Source: an uncultured Parolsenella sp.
GTDB lineage: Bacteria > Actinomycetota > Coriobacteriia > Coriobacteriales > Atopobiaceae
DNA: 64,000 nucleotides
Assembly: GCA_934668375.1 (NCBI GenBank)
Contig: CAKUNF010000004.1
Span: 46,919-110,918, forward strand
Reading direction: 5' to 3'
The notes under the pieces were generated by a model. It did not search any database. It was not told the origin of the DNA and saw only the letters and a program-made list of their open reading frames with translations. Shown one piece after another: positions 7,645-16,480 of the stretch. The translations under genes were made by a program, and so were the position numbers. The number at the start of each line of letters is the position of its first letter. Position 1 is the first letter of the stretch.

Positions 7645-10600
7645 ATGGCACGTAAGTTCAAGTCTATGGACGGCAACGAGGCCGCTGCTTGGGTCTCGTA
7701 CGCCTACACCGAGGTGGCGGGCATCTACCCGATCACGCCGTCCAGCCCGATGGCCGACCACGTCGACCAGTGGGCCGCCCAGGGTCTGAAGAACGTCTTC
7801 GGCACCCCCGTCAACGTGGTCGAGATGGAGTCCGAGGCTGGCGCCGCGGGCACCGTCCACGGCTCCCTTGGCGCCGGCGCCCTTACGACGACCTACACGG
7901 CGTCCCAGGGCCTGCTGCTCATGATCCCGAACATGTACAAGATTGCCGGCGAGGGCCTGCCGGGCGTGTTCCACGTCTCCGCCCGTTGCGTTGCCTCCCA
8001 CGCGCTCAACATCTTCGGTGACCACTCCGACGTCATGGCCTGCCGCCAGACCGGCTTCGCCATGCTCGCCGAGGGTAACGTCCAGGAGGTCATGGACCTC
8101 TCGCCCGTCGCCCACCTCGCTGCCATCAAGGGTCGCGTGCCGTTCCTGAACTTCTTCGACGGCTTCCGCACCTCGCACGAGATCCAGAAGGTCGCCATGT
8201 GGGACTTCGACGACCTCAAGGACATGCTGGACATGGACGCCGTCCAGGCCTTCCGTGACCACGCCCTGAACCCCGAGCACCCGCACGCCCGCGGCTCCCA
8301 CGAGAACGGCGACATCTTCTTCCAGCACCGCGAGGCCTGCAACACGGCCTACAACGAGCTGCCCGCCGTTGTCGAGGAGTACATGAACAAGATCAATGCC
8401 AAGCTCGGCACTGATTACGGCCTGTTCAACTACTACGGCGCCCCCGACGCCGACCGCGTGGTCGTCTGCATGGGCTCCTTCTGCGACGTCCTCGAGGAGG
8501 TCATCGACTACCTCAACGCCCACGGCGAGAAGGTCGGCCTCGTCAAGGTCCGCCTGTTCCGTCCGTTCTCCATCAAGCACTTCGTCGACGTGCTCCCCGA
8601 GACGGTCAAGAAGATCGCCGTCATGGACCGCACCAAGGAGCCGGGTTCCATCGGCGAGCCGCTCTACCAGGACGTCGTGACCGCCCTCTACGAGGCTGGC
8701 AAGACCGACATCCACGTCTCCGGCGGCCGTTACGGCCTCGGCAGCAAGGACACGCCGCCCGCGTCTGCCTTCGCCGTGTTCGAGGAGCTCAAGGCTGACG
8801 AGCCCAAGCGCGAGTTCACCGTCGGCATCAACGACGACGTCACGCACCTCTCCCTCCCCGAGCCCGAGGATGCGCCCAACACCGCCGCCCCCGGCACCAT
8901 CGAGTGCAAGTTCTGGGGTCTCGGCGGCGACGGCACCGTTGGCGCCAACAAGAACTCCATCAAGATCATCGGCGACCACACGGACAAGTACGTCCAGGCC
9001 TACTTCCAGTACGACTCCAAGAAGACTGGCGGCGTCACCGTCTCGCACCTGCGCTTCGGCGATTCCCCGATCCGCTCGCCGTACTACGTCACGAAGGCCG
9101 ACTTCGTGGCCTGCCACAACCCCTCCTACATCATCAAGGGCTTCAAGATGGTCCGCGACGTCAAGCCTGGCGGCACGTTCCTCGTGAACTGCCAGTGGTC
9201 TGACGAGGAGTTCGCCGAGCACATGCCGGCCGTGGCCAAGCGCTACATCGCCAAGAACAACGTGAACGTCTATCTCATCGACGCCATCGACCTCGCCGCC
9301 AAGGTGGGCATGGGCAAGCGCACGAACACCGTGCTTCAGTCTGCCTTCTTCGCCCTGGCTAAGGTCCTGCCCGCCGAGGACGCCCTGCAGTACATGAAGG
9401 ACGCTGCCACCAAGTCCTACATGAAGAAGGGCCAGGCCATCGTCGACGCCAACCACAAGGCCATCGACGCCGGCGCCACCGCGTTCCACAAGTTCGAGGT
9501 GCCCGCTGACTGGGCCACCGCCGAGGATGCTCCCTCCACGCTCTCCATCGAGGGCCGCGAGGCCATCGTCGAGCAGGTCAAGAACCTCCTCGAGCCCATC
9601 AACCGCATGGACGGCGACTCCCTGCCCGTCTCCGCGTTCGAGAAGCACATCGACGGCCAGTGGGAGCTCGGTGCCTCTCAGTACGAGAAGCGCGGCGTTG
9701 CCGTCATGGTTCCGCACTGGGACGAGACCAAGTGCATCCAGTGCAACCAGTGCGCCTACGTCTGCTCGCACGCCACGATTCGCCCGATCGCGCTCACCGC
9801 TGACGAGGCCGCTGCTGCGCCCGAGAACATGCGCATGATCGATGCCAAGGGCAAGGGCGCCGATGGCCTCAAGTTCGCCATGGCCGTGTCCCCGCTCGAC
9901 TGCATGGGCTGCTACAACTGCGTGCAGGTCTGCCCGAAGGACGCCCTCACCATGGTTCCGCAGGAGGACGAGCTCGACCAGGCTCCCGTCTGGGACTACG
10001 CCGTCAACAAGGTCTCCGAGAAGAAGGAGCTCGTTGCGGCCAACGTCAAGGGCAGCCAGTTCGCCAAGCCGCTGCTCGAGTTCTCCGGCTCCTGCGCCGG
10101 CTGCGCCGAGACGGCCTACGCTCGCCTGATTACCCAGGTCTGCGGCGATCGCATGTTCATCTCCAACGCCACCGGCTGCTCCTCCATTTGGGGCAACCCG
10201 GCTGCCACCTCGCCGTTCACCGTTAACGCCGAGGGTCACGGCCCGGCCTGGAACAACTCCCTGTTCGAGGACAACGCCGAGCACGGCCTGGGCTTCGCCG
10301 TGGGCTATGCCGCCGTCCAGAACAAGCTCGTCGCCGAGACGGAGGCCCTGCTCGAGGGCGACGCCTCTGACGAGCTGAAGACCGCTGCCACCGCCTGGCT
10401 CGAGAACCGCAACGACACCGAGGGCTCCAAGACGGCCGCTGCCGCCTACATCGCCGAGCTCGAGAAGTGCGGCTGCGACGCCTCCAAGGCCATCCTCGCC
10501 GACAAGGCCTACCTCACCAAGAAGTCCTTCTGGATCTTCGGCGGCGACGGCTGGGCGTACGACATCGGCTTCGGCGGCCTGGATCACGTTCTCGCCTCGA

Positions 10601-11178
10601 ACCACAACGTCAACGTCTTCGTCTTCGACACCGAGGTCTACTCCAACACGGGTGGCCAGGCCTCCAAGGCCTCTAACCTCGGCCAGGTCGCTCAGTTCGC
10701 CGCTGCCGGCAAGCTGACCAAGAAGAAGTCCCTCGCCGAGATCGAGATGTCCTACGGCTACGTCTACGTCGCTCAGGTCGCCATGGGCGCCAACCCCGCG
10801 CAGACGCTCAAGGCCATCACCGAGGCCGAGGCCTACGACGGCCCGTCCCTGGTCATCGGCTACAGCCCCTGCGAGATGCACTCCATCAAGAAGGGCGGCA
10901 TGATGAACTGCCAGTCCGAGATGAAGAAGGCTGTGGACTGCGGTTACTGGAACCTCTTCCGCTTCAACCCGGCTGCGCCCGAGGGCAAGAAGTTCTCGCT
11001 CGACTCCAAGGAGCCGGCTGGCGGCTACCAGGAGTTCCTCATGAACGAGGCTCGTTACGCGTCGCTCACGCGTTCGTTCCCCGAGCGCGCCAAGGAGCTC
11101 TTCGCCGAGAACGAGCAGGCTGCCATGGAGCGCTACGCGCACCTGCTCAAGCTCAAGGCCGTCTACAACGAGGCCTAG
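7645..11178 (+). CDS. nifJ: Pyruvate:ferredoxin (flavodoxin) oxidoreductase
   Basis: Single-chain homodimeric PFOR of 1177 aa. It oxidatively decarboxylates pyruvate to acetyl-CoA and CO2 while reducing ferredoxin, a central anaerobic enzyme. The pyrimidine-binding domain begins near residue 10 (WVSYAYTEVAGIYPITPSSPM). The two 4Fe-4S sites are CIQCNQCAYVC at about 697 and CMGCYNCVQVC at about 753. The proximal cluster/TPP part has CAGCAET, and the TPP motif GDGWAYDIGFGG starts near 967, with the NTGGQASKAS segment following. The length is normal for the family. The start is ATG at 7645, with AAGGAGAGG just upstream. It is monocistronic: its own promoter region lies upstream and a strong terminator follows at 11211. 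Codon usage is strongly biased to C-ending codons, as expected for a highly expressed gene. Confidence 0.98.
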   Translation: MARKFKSMDGNEAAAWVSYAYTEVAGIYPITPSSPMADHVDQWAAQGLKNVFGTPVNVVEMESEAGAAGTVHGSLGAGALTTTYTASQGLLLMIPNMYKIAGEGLPGVFHVSARCVASHALNIFGDHSDVMACRQTGFAMLAEGNVQEVMDLSPVAHLAAIKGRVPFLNFFDGFRTSHEIQKVAMWDFDDLKDMLDMDAVQAFRDHALNPEHPHARGSHENGDIFFQHREACNTAYNELPAVVEEYMNKINAKLGTDYGLFNYYGAPDADRVVVCMGSFCDVLEEVIDYLNAHGEKVGLVKVRLFRPFSIKHFVDVLPETVKKIAVMDRTKEPGSIGEPLYQDVVTALYEAGKTDIHVSGGRYGLGSKDTPPASAFAVFEELKADEPKREFTVGINDDVTHLSLPEPEDAPNTAAPGTIECKFWGLGGDGTVGANKNSIKIIGDHTDKYVQAYFQYDSKKTGGVTVSHLRFGDSPIRSPYYVTKADFVACHNPSYIIKGFKMVRDVKPGGTFLVNCQWSDEEFAEHMPAVAKRYIAKNNVNVYLIDAIDLAAKVGMGKRTNTVLQSAFFALAKVLPAEDALQYMKDAATKSYMKKGQAIVDANHKAIDAGATAFHKFEVPADWATAEDAPSTLSIEGREAIVEQVKNLLEPINRMDGDSLPVSAFEKHIDGQWELGASQYEKRGVAVMVPHWDETKCIQCNQCAYVCSHATIRPIALTADEAAAAPENMRMIDAKGKGADGLKFAMAVSPLDCMGCYNCVQVCPKDALTMVPQEDELDQAPVWDYAVNKVSEKKELVAANVKGSQFAKPLLEFSGSCAGCAETAYARLITQVCGDRMFISNATGCSSIWGNPAATSPFTVNAEGHGPAWNNSLFEDNAEHGLGFAVGYAAVQNKLVAETEALLEGDASDELKTAATAWLENRNDTEGSKTAAAAYIAELEKCGCDASKAILADKAYLTKKSFWIFGGDGWAYDIGFGGLDHVLASNHNVNVFVFDTEVYSNTGGQASKASNLGQVAQFAAAGKLTKKKSLAEIEMSYGYVYVAQVAMGANPAQTLKAITEAEAYDGPSLVIGYSPCEMHSIKKGGMMNCQSEMKKAVDCGYWNLFRFNPAAPEGKKFSLDSKEPAGGYQEFLMNEARYASLTRSFPERAKELFAENEQAAMERYAHLLKLKAVYNEA

Positions 11179-11210
11179 TCTCGCAAGCGGTCTAGTTCTC
11201 TGAGCTAGCA

Positions 11211-11244
11211 AGGGTCCGTCCCGGTCACCGGGGCGGACCCTTTT
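11211..11244 (+). terminator. Intrinsic terminator of nifJ
   Basis: GGGTCCGTCCCGG pairs with CCGGGGCGGACCC around a TCA loop (one mismatch), followed by TTTT. This is a clear Rho-independent terminator. Confidence 0.9.
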
Positions 11245-11554
11245 GCGTTGGCGGCTGCTGCGGCGCGTCGAATTGCGGCTTGCAGACACTACGAATTGCG
11301 CAGCTGCCGCGCTGTTGAGAGTGTCGCAACTGTCCAAAACATCGCGCCTGTCGCAGGCGGTGAGCGTATCGGGTGCGAGCAATACGCCGCAAATTCTCAA
11401 AACACCAAAAAATATCGCCAGGCAAAGACATGCGAGCAGGCGTGTCGGCGAGCGGCGGAATTTCTCCGGTGGGGTAGAATGTCATTACGTATTGGGGGAG
11501 GGCCGGCCATGGAGACGTGCGGGCCCTGCCACGAGCCTTTGGGTGACGCACAGC

Positions 11555-12739
11555 ATGAACCCCGCCATAGTGATACCTACCTACTGGGCAAATGACCCGT
11601 TGCAGCCGGGCGCGTACGATCACGCGACGGCCGTCGACGAGCCGCTGCCCGAGCTTGCGCGCTGCCTGGACTCGCTCGACGACGTGCGTGGTGTCATCCG
11701 CGTCATCGTGCTGCTCGTGGCCCCTCCCGAGGCCGAGGCGTCTGCCCGCGCCCGCGTCCGTGCCATCGTGCGGGATCACACGGACCTCAACCCGCTCGTC
11801 ATCGGCTCGCGAGAGGCTCGTCTCATCGCGGGACGCATCGAGACGCTGTGCCCCGGCTTCTCTGGTGAGGTCGTGTCCCTGCGAGGGTATGGCGCCATTC
11901 GCAACATGGGGCTTGCCGTCTGCGCGATGCTCGGCCACGACGTTGCCGTGTTCATGGACGACGACGAGGTCGCGCTCTCCCCGGACTTTCTCGTTGACGC
12001 CGCGTATGGCTTGGGCAGGCTCACGCGCCAGGACCTCAAGATCCTTGCCAAGACCGGGCACTTCGTGGACGCGAACGACTCCCACCTCGCGGACGTGTCG
12101 CGTCCCAAGTTCTGGGAGCGCTGGTGGTCGAAGCGCCGTGAGTTCAACGAGTGGATGTCCGCTGCCCTCGAGGCCCCCCGCATCCGGCGCTCGAACTACG
12201 TGTGCGGCGGCTGCATGGCCGTACACGCGGCAGCGTTCTCGCGCGTGCCCTTTGACCCGTGGATCACGCGAGGCGAGGACCTCGACTACCTGCTGAACCT
12301 GCGGATGAGCGGCTATGAGATGTGGTTCGACCGCCAGTGGTACGTGAGACACCTCCCACCGGCGACGCCGGACGCTCCCAACCGCTTCCTACAGGACGTC
12401 TATCGCTGGGTCTACGAGCGCGCCAAGCTCGCCTTCTGCGCGCGCCGTCCCAGCCTGAGACGCGTCACGGCAGACTCGCTTCTGCCCTATCCGGGCAGGT
12501 GGCTCATGCCCGAGCTGGACGCGCGCATCTCCCGCACGGCGCTCGCGCGCGCCATCGCGGGGCCAGATAGGGCCGCCTACCTGCGAATCTGGCGAAAGGG
12601 CCGGGCAGACGCCTACGCGTATGCCTCGGCAAATGACGAGAACTACGCCCGGCTGCTGAGCTTTTGGCCGAGCGTCATGGACGAGATCTGGGACGACGAG
12701 CGACTGGCCGCTGCCGTCCTCGAGATGTCGGGCAAGTGA
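11555..12739 (+). CDS. Glycosyltransferase-like protein, GT-A fold (family 2-like)
   Basis: 394-aa protein beginning MNPAIVIPTYW, the usual nucleotide-sugar-binding first strand of family 2 transferases. A DDDE motif (residues 135-138, VFMDDDEV) matches the DXD metal/UDP site. A later ED pair (E241-D242, TRGEDLDYLL) matches the catalytic-base region. There are no membrane helices. The ATG at 11555 is chosen because it gives the canonical start. No good ribosome-binding site is visible, and the long upstream open frame has no similarity. Two Cys-containing segments near residues 215-225 (YVCGGCMAVHAAAFSRVPFD) form the acceptor region typical of GT2. The acceptor sugar or lipid cannot be deduced. 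It precedes the LytS-like kinase by 53 bases, so the two may share a transcript. Confidence 0.8.
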   Translation: MNPAIVIPTYWANDPLQPGAYDHATAVDEPLPELARCLDSLDDVRGVIRVIVLLVAPPEAEASARARVRAIVRDHTDLNPLVIGSREARLIAGRIETLCPGFSGEVVSLRGYGAIRNMGLAVCAMLGHDVAVFMDDDEVALSPDFLVDAAYGLGRLTRQDLKILAKTGHFVDANDSHLADVSRPKFWERWWSKRREFNEWMSAALEAPRIRRSNYVCGGCMAVHAAAFSRVPFDPWITRGEDLDYLLNLRMSGYEMWFDRQWYVRHLPPATPDAPNRFLQDVYRWVYERAKLAFCARRPSLRRVTADSLLPYPGRWLMPELDARISRTALARAIAGPDRAAYLRIWRKGRADAYAYASANDENYARLLSFWPSVMDEIWDDERLAAAVLEMSGK

Positions 12740-12792
12740 GGAAGGGGAATGGCCCCTTTGCCTTGCTCGCCCACCAAGAAAGGAGTGGGAGC

Positions 12793-13980
12793 TTGAGTCC
12801 CAACCGCCTGAACGGTCGCCTCTCGAGGCTCGATGACGTGCGCAGCTCGCAGGCCACCGAGCGAATACTCGGCCTTGCGTCCAAGACGCTCGATCTCATG
12901 CGCTCCGGCCTTACCAAGCAGGGCTGTCAGGACGTCTGTCGCCTGCTGCTTCCCGAGACGACGGCCATCGCCGTTGCCATGACCGACACCGAGCGCGTGC
13001 TTGCCTACGAGGGCGCGCTTGCCGCGGACTTCCCGCCGGGCAGCCCCATCCACACGGCCGCCACGCTCGAGGTGCTCCAGAGCGGCAAGCTCGGCCTGTT
13101 CCAGGCGCGCGGCGAGGGTGACGACGCCTCCTCCGAGCTGCCCAGAAGCGTGCGTGGGGGCATCGTGGTGCCGCTCAACGTCCAGGATCGCCCGCATGGC
13201 ACCATCAAGTTCTACTATCGCTCGCCGGCAGACATCGATCGCAGCCAGCTTGCCATCGCGCGCGGGTTTGGCCAGCTGCTCTCCACGCAGCTCTCGACCC
13301 ATGAGCTCGATCGCCAGGCCGAGCTCACGGCAAAGGCCGAGGTCAAGGCCCTGCAGGCGCAGATTAACCCGCACTTTTTGTTCAATACGATCAACACGAT
13401 CGCCGCGCTCACGCGCACGGACCCGGCACAGGCGCGCACGCTGCTGCGCGAGTTCGCCGTGTTCTACCGCCAGACGCTCGAGAGCTCGGATCAGCTCATC
13501 CCGCTTGCCCGCGAGCTCGAGCAGACGCGCCGCTACCTGCGCTTCGAGCACGCGCGCTTTGGCCAGGACCGCATCCTGGAGCGCGAGCACGTGGGTGCGG
13601 GGTGCGGCGAGGTGCTCGTGCCGGCCTTTATCGTACAACCCATCGTGGAGAACGCCGTGCGCCACGCCATGCGCGACGAGGGGCCGCTCCACATCGACAT
13701 TCGCGCGGACGTGGACGAGGGCGACGTGCTCATCGCCGTGACCGATGACGGCCTGGGTATGGATGAGCAGACCGTGGACATGCTGCGAGAAGGCATTGAG
13801 GGGAATCACGCTTCTGGCTGCTCGAGCAACGAAAAGGGAACCGGAATTGCTTTGAGGAATGTTGCAGAGCGTCTCGAGAGGTTCTATGGTTTTGGGTCGG
13901 GCATCGATATCATGTCAAAGCCCGGTGAGGGCACGTGTGTGACGCTGCGTCTTGCCCACACTGCCGCTCATAACGAATAA
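12793..13980 (+). CDS. LytS-type sensor histidine kinase, soluble, GAF-like sensor domain
   Basis: 395-aa kinase of the LytS/YpdA family. A GAF-like domain (about 25-165) is followed by a short helical linker, the His_kinase motif QINPHFLFNTINTIAAL with H194, and an HATPase_c domain ending GTGIALRNVAERLERFYG. Unlike LytS, YpdA or BtsS, there is no multi-spanning membrane domain at the N-terminus, so it should sense a cytoplasmic signal. The start is TTG at 12793, eight bases after AAGGAG. The upstream frame overlaps the preceding gene and carries no domain. It sits 15 bases before its LytTR partner, which makes a two-component operon. The signal is unknown; relatives commonly sense pyruvate or peptides, but that cannot be transferred here because the membrane sensor is absent. 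Confidence 0.9.
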   Translation: MSPNRLNGRLSRLDDVRSSQATERILGLASKTLDLMRSGLTKQGCQDVCRLLLPETTAIAVAMTDTERVLAYEGALAADFPPGSPIHTAATLEVLQSGKLGLFQARGEGDDASSELPRSVRGGIVVPLNVQDRPHGTIKFYYRSPADIDRSQLAIARGFGQLLSTQLSTHELDRQAELTAKAEVKALQAQINPHFLFNTINTIAALTRTDPAQARTLLREFAVFYRQTLESSDQLIPLARELEQTRRYLRFEHARFGQDRILEREHVGAGCGEVLVPAFIVQPIVENAVRHAMRDEGPLHIDIRADVDEGDVLIAVTDDGLGMDEQTVDMLREGIEGNHASGCSSNEKGTGIALRNVAERLERFYGFGSGIDIMSKPGEGTCVTLRLAHTAAHNE

Positions 13981-13995
13981 CGAGGATGTGCTTGT

Positions 13996-14715
13996 ATGCT
14001 GCGTGCCATGATTGTTGACGACGAGGCCCCCGCTCGCTCCGAGCTGCGCTTCTTGCTCGAGGAGACCGGTCGCGTCGACGCGATCGTTGAGGCCTCGAGC
14101 GCCCGCGATGCCGTCGAGAAGCTGATGGACGGCCGCCCGGACGTGCTCTTTCTCGACATCTCCATGCCCAAGACGAACGGCATGCAGCTTGCGGAGGCGC
14201 TTCACAAGCTCAAGAACCCGCCCGCGGTCGTCTTCGTGACGGCTTACAGCGAGTACGCCCTCGAGGCGTTTGACGTCGACGCCGTCGACTATCTGATGAA
14301 GCCCGTGGAGACCGAGCGTCTCGAGCACGCACTCGACAAGGTCGTGGCGCGCGGCAAGGGCAACTCCGCACCCGCCGCTCCGGCCGAGCGCATTCCGGTC
14401 GAGAAGGGCGGGCGCAAGGTCCTCGTCCCCATCGACCAGATCCGCTATATCGAGGCCAAGGACGACTACTCCTGCATCTACACGGACACGGACCGCTACC
14501 TGTCCGTGATCTCGCTCGCCCAGCTCGAGGCGAAGCTCTCGCCGCACGGCTTCTTCCGCGTGCACCGTGGCTACATCGTGAACCTGCAGTACGTCGAGGA
14601 CGTCGAGGTGGTCTCGAGCGGCGTGATGCAGCTGGGCATCCAGGGCGTCGAGGGCAAGAAGATCTCCGTCTCGCGCCGTCGCGTCGTCCAGCTCAAGCGC
14701 GCGCTCGGGCTGTAG
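13996..14715 (+). CDS. LytTR-family response regulator
   Basis: 239-aa regulator with a receiver domain (D8-D9 pocket, phospho-acceptor D54 in LFLDISMPKTNG, K about 103 in YLMKPVE). An Ala/Pro linker leads to a LytTR DNA-binding domain from about residue 132 (IPVEKGGRKVLVPIDQIRYIEAKDDYSCIYT, with FFRVHRGYIVNL). LytTR proteins bind paired direct repeats upstream of membrane or cell-envelope genes; no target could be assigned inside this window. ATG 13996 is preceded by GAGG. It is co-transcribed with the kinase and followed 13 bases later by the phosphoesterase gene. Confidence 0.93.
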   Translation: MLRAMIVDDEAPARSELRFLLEETGRVDAIVEASSARDAVEKLMDGRPDVLFLDISMPKTNGMQLAEALHKLKNPPAVVFVTAYSEYALEAFDVDAVDYLMKPVETERLEHALDKVVARGKGNSAPAAPAERIPVEKGGRKVLVPIDQIRYIEAKDDYSCIYTDTDRYLSVISLAQLEAKLSPHGFFRVHRGYIVNLQYVEDVEVVSSGVMQLGIQGVEGKKISVSRRRVVQLKRALGL

Positions 14716-14728
14716 CGGGCGGGCGGCC

Positions 14729-15235
14729 ATGGCAAGGAAGCGCATCGACATTCTGAGCGACACGCACGGCAGGCTCTCGCATGAGGTTCTCGATGCTCTG
14801 GACGGCTGTGACCTCATCGTGCACGCCGGCGACATCACCTCGGACGAGGACTTCGTGACGCTCGGCGCCCTAGCCCCGCTGCGCCTATGCCTGGGCAACA
14901 ACGACTGGGCGGGCGAGTATGGCCCCGAGGTGACGCGCAAGGTGCGCTTTGAGTACGAGGGCCTGCGGTTCTGTGTCTGCCACTATCGCCAGGATCTCAC
15001 GGGTGAGCAATTTGACGTGGGCGTGTTCGGCCACACGCACGTGCCCGAGCGAGACGCGCTTGCCAACGGCGCGCTGCTCATGAACCCCGGCAGCCCCACG
15101 TTTCCGCGTAGCGCCAACGGACCCACGATGGGCCGCATCTACGTCGAGGACGGGCGCGTGCTGTCCTCGGAGATCATCAAGCTCGGCGATGGCGAGGACC
15201 GCGGCTGGGGCCGCAGTTTCTTCGCTGGCTGGTAG
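14729..15235 (+). CDS. YfcE/MJ0936-type metallophosphoesterase
   Basis: 168-aa calcineurin-like phosphoesterase. All the metal-ligand blocks are visible: D11-x-H13 (ILSDTHG), HAGDI, GNND, and GHTHVPE near residue 107. Small members of this family hydrolyse phosphodiesters such as bis-pNPP with Mn2+, and physiological substrates are mostly unknown. ATG 14729 follows the LytTR gene by 13 bases with only a weak G-rich ribosome site, so translation may rely on coupling. It ends at a palindromic repeat that separates it from convergent trxA. Confidence 0.88.
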   Translation: MARKRIDILSDTHGRLSHEVLDALDGCDLIVHAGDITSDEDFVTLGALAPLRLCLGNNDWAGEYGPEVTRKVRFEYEGLRFCVCHYRQDLTGEQFDVGVFGHTHVPERDALANGALLMNPGSPTFPRSANGPTMGRIYVEDGRVLSSEIIKLGDGEDRGWGRSFFAGW

Positions 15236-15242
15236 ATGGGGC

Positions 15243-15316
15243 ACTGGGGACGGGTTCATTTGTCCCATGTTTGTCCCAAATGGCGGGCCGAGTGGGACAA
15301 GGTAACCCGTCCCAGC
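15243..15316. repeat. REP-like palindrome between convergent phosphoesterase and trxA
   Basis: Outer arms CTGGGGACGGGTT and AACCCGTCCCAG, and inner arms TTTGTCCCA and TGGGACAA, fold into one long hairpin. It belongs with the GGGGACGGG family at 3371 and 23426, but here it has the TTTGTCCC inner arm. It probably also works as a bidirectional terminator. Confidence 0.75.
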
Positions 15317-15322
15317 GTCCGC

Positions 15323-15643
15323 TTACAGGTACTCGCGCAGCTCCTTGACGAGACGTGCCTTGGGGGCGCTGCCAACCATCGTGTGCACCGGCTTGCCGCC
15401 CTTGAACAGGATGAGGGTGGGGATGGACATGACCTGGAAGCGCATGGCGAGGTCCTGCTGATCCTCGACGTTGCACTTGTAGACCACGAGCTCGTCTGAC
15501 AGCTCGTTCGAGATCTCCTCGACAATGGGCGCAAGGGCGCGGCACGGCCCGCACCAACCGGCCCAGAAATCGACGAGAACGGGCTTCTCGGCAGAGCGAA
15601 TCGCGGTGTCGAACGTCTCCTCGGTAATTGCGTGCGTTGCCAT
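15323..15643 (-). CDS. trxA: Thioredoxin
   Basis: 106-aa classical thioredoxin with the redox motif WCGPC (C31, C34), the cis-Pro in SIPTL (residue about 75) and the GG of FKGGKPV. It reduces protein disulfides and accepts electrons from thioredoxin reductase, which is not in this window. The start ATG (complement of 15641-15643) has an excellent GGGAGGAAT ribosome site. The upstream - strand leader carries a -10-like TATAAC (15697-15702) and a small hairpin GACCGG/CCGGTC. Single-gene transcript. Confidence 0.97.
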   Translation of the reverse strand: MATHAITEETFDTAIRSAEKPVLVDFWAGWCGPCRALAPIVEEISNELSDELVVYKCNVEDQQDLAMRFQVMSIPTLILFKGGKPVHTMVGSAPKARLVKELREYL

Positions 15644-15814
15644 GATTCCTCCCGGCGATAAGACCGGATTGCCCGGTCGCTGTGTCCTTGCTTGTGGTTA
15701 TACCCAGGCTCCCCGCGCGCATGACGGTGCGCCGGCGATAGAATCAACCTTGCAAATGAACTGGCCACCGGCGTGCCCAAGGCGTGCCGGCGGCCAACGC
15801 GGTTGGGAGCCCGG

Positions 15815-16360
15815 ATGGACGTTCGACAGGAATACCTCGACAAGGCGAGGGCCGAGCTGGGAGACCTCGCGCAGGCGGGCGTCATCATGACGGGCAACGC
15901 GTTCTCCCACGTGCTGCTCGTGAAGGGCGAGTCCGAGGTGCCCGGCGCGGACGGAACCGTGCCCAAGCTGCTCGAGGGGCCAGACGGCAAGGCCCTGCAC
16001 GCCGCGCTTGGTGCCCTGGGGTACGCGCCCGAGGACTGGGGCGGCCTGTCGACCAACGACGCCGAGGGCTACCCGCTCGTGCCGGGGACGCTGCGCCTTG
16101 CCATCGCCACGCTTGACCCATCGACGCTCGTCGCGCTCGATGACGCCGCTGCCTCCGCCATCCGCGAGGCGTTTGCAGACGAGCTCGTGGAGCTAGAGAG
16201 CCTCGATGCCGCCACGCTCGCGCCCGGCCTCGTCGTCCGCATCCTGGGCATGCGCGTCCTGGCGCTCGGCGGGTTCGAGAAGAGCCTGTCGGACCCCAAG
16301 GCAAAGCAGCTTATGTGGGCGCGCCTCAAGCAGCTGCCGCCGGAGGGCGAGCCCTACTAG
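15815..16360 (+). CDS. Uracil-DNA-glycosylase-superfamily-like protein (tentative)
   Basis: 181-aa protein. The arrangement LLVKGESEVPG (38-44), then a segment resembling the glycine-rich phosphate region (LLEGPDGKALHAALGALG), and a C-terminal VRILGMRVLALGGFEKSL block echoes the GExPG...G..LL...LG and 'hP.sP' blocks of family 4/5 uracil-DNA glycosylases. The key residues are poor: no clear catalytic Asn/Asp motif, no H-P-S-P at the C-terminus, and no Fe-S cysteines. It may therefore be a degenerate or repurposed member, or an unrelated protein. ATG 15815 is chosen for its GGGAG six bases upstream. It stands alone between trxA (divergent) and pgi. A -10-like TAGAAT is at 15739-15744. Confidence 0.5.
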   Translation: MDVRQEYLDKARAELGDLAQAGVIMTGNAFSHVLLVKGESEVPGADGTVPKLLEGPDGKALHAALGALGYAPEDWGGLSTNDAEGYPLVPGTLRLAIATLDPSTLVALDDAAASAIREAFADELVELESLDAATLAPGLVVRILGMRVLALGGFEKSLSDPKAKQLMWARLKQLPPEGEPY

Positions 16361-16480
16361 CCGCTTTGCTCGCCCGGCTTCCCCAAGCGCTCACCGCACC
16401 GTCCGTTTGCGGTACGCTTAAGACTGGTATGCGTAGGCGGCTTTGCTCGCAGGGCCGCCGTCATCGTCCAAGGAGGACAC

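Noticed and set aside
7609..11400. Very long open frame of 1263 codons on the - strand opposite nifJ
   Set aside because: It mirrors codon usage of nifJ (strong C-ending codons), encodes a biased Leu/Gly/Val/His/Asp-rich protein, and has no ribosome site or domain.
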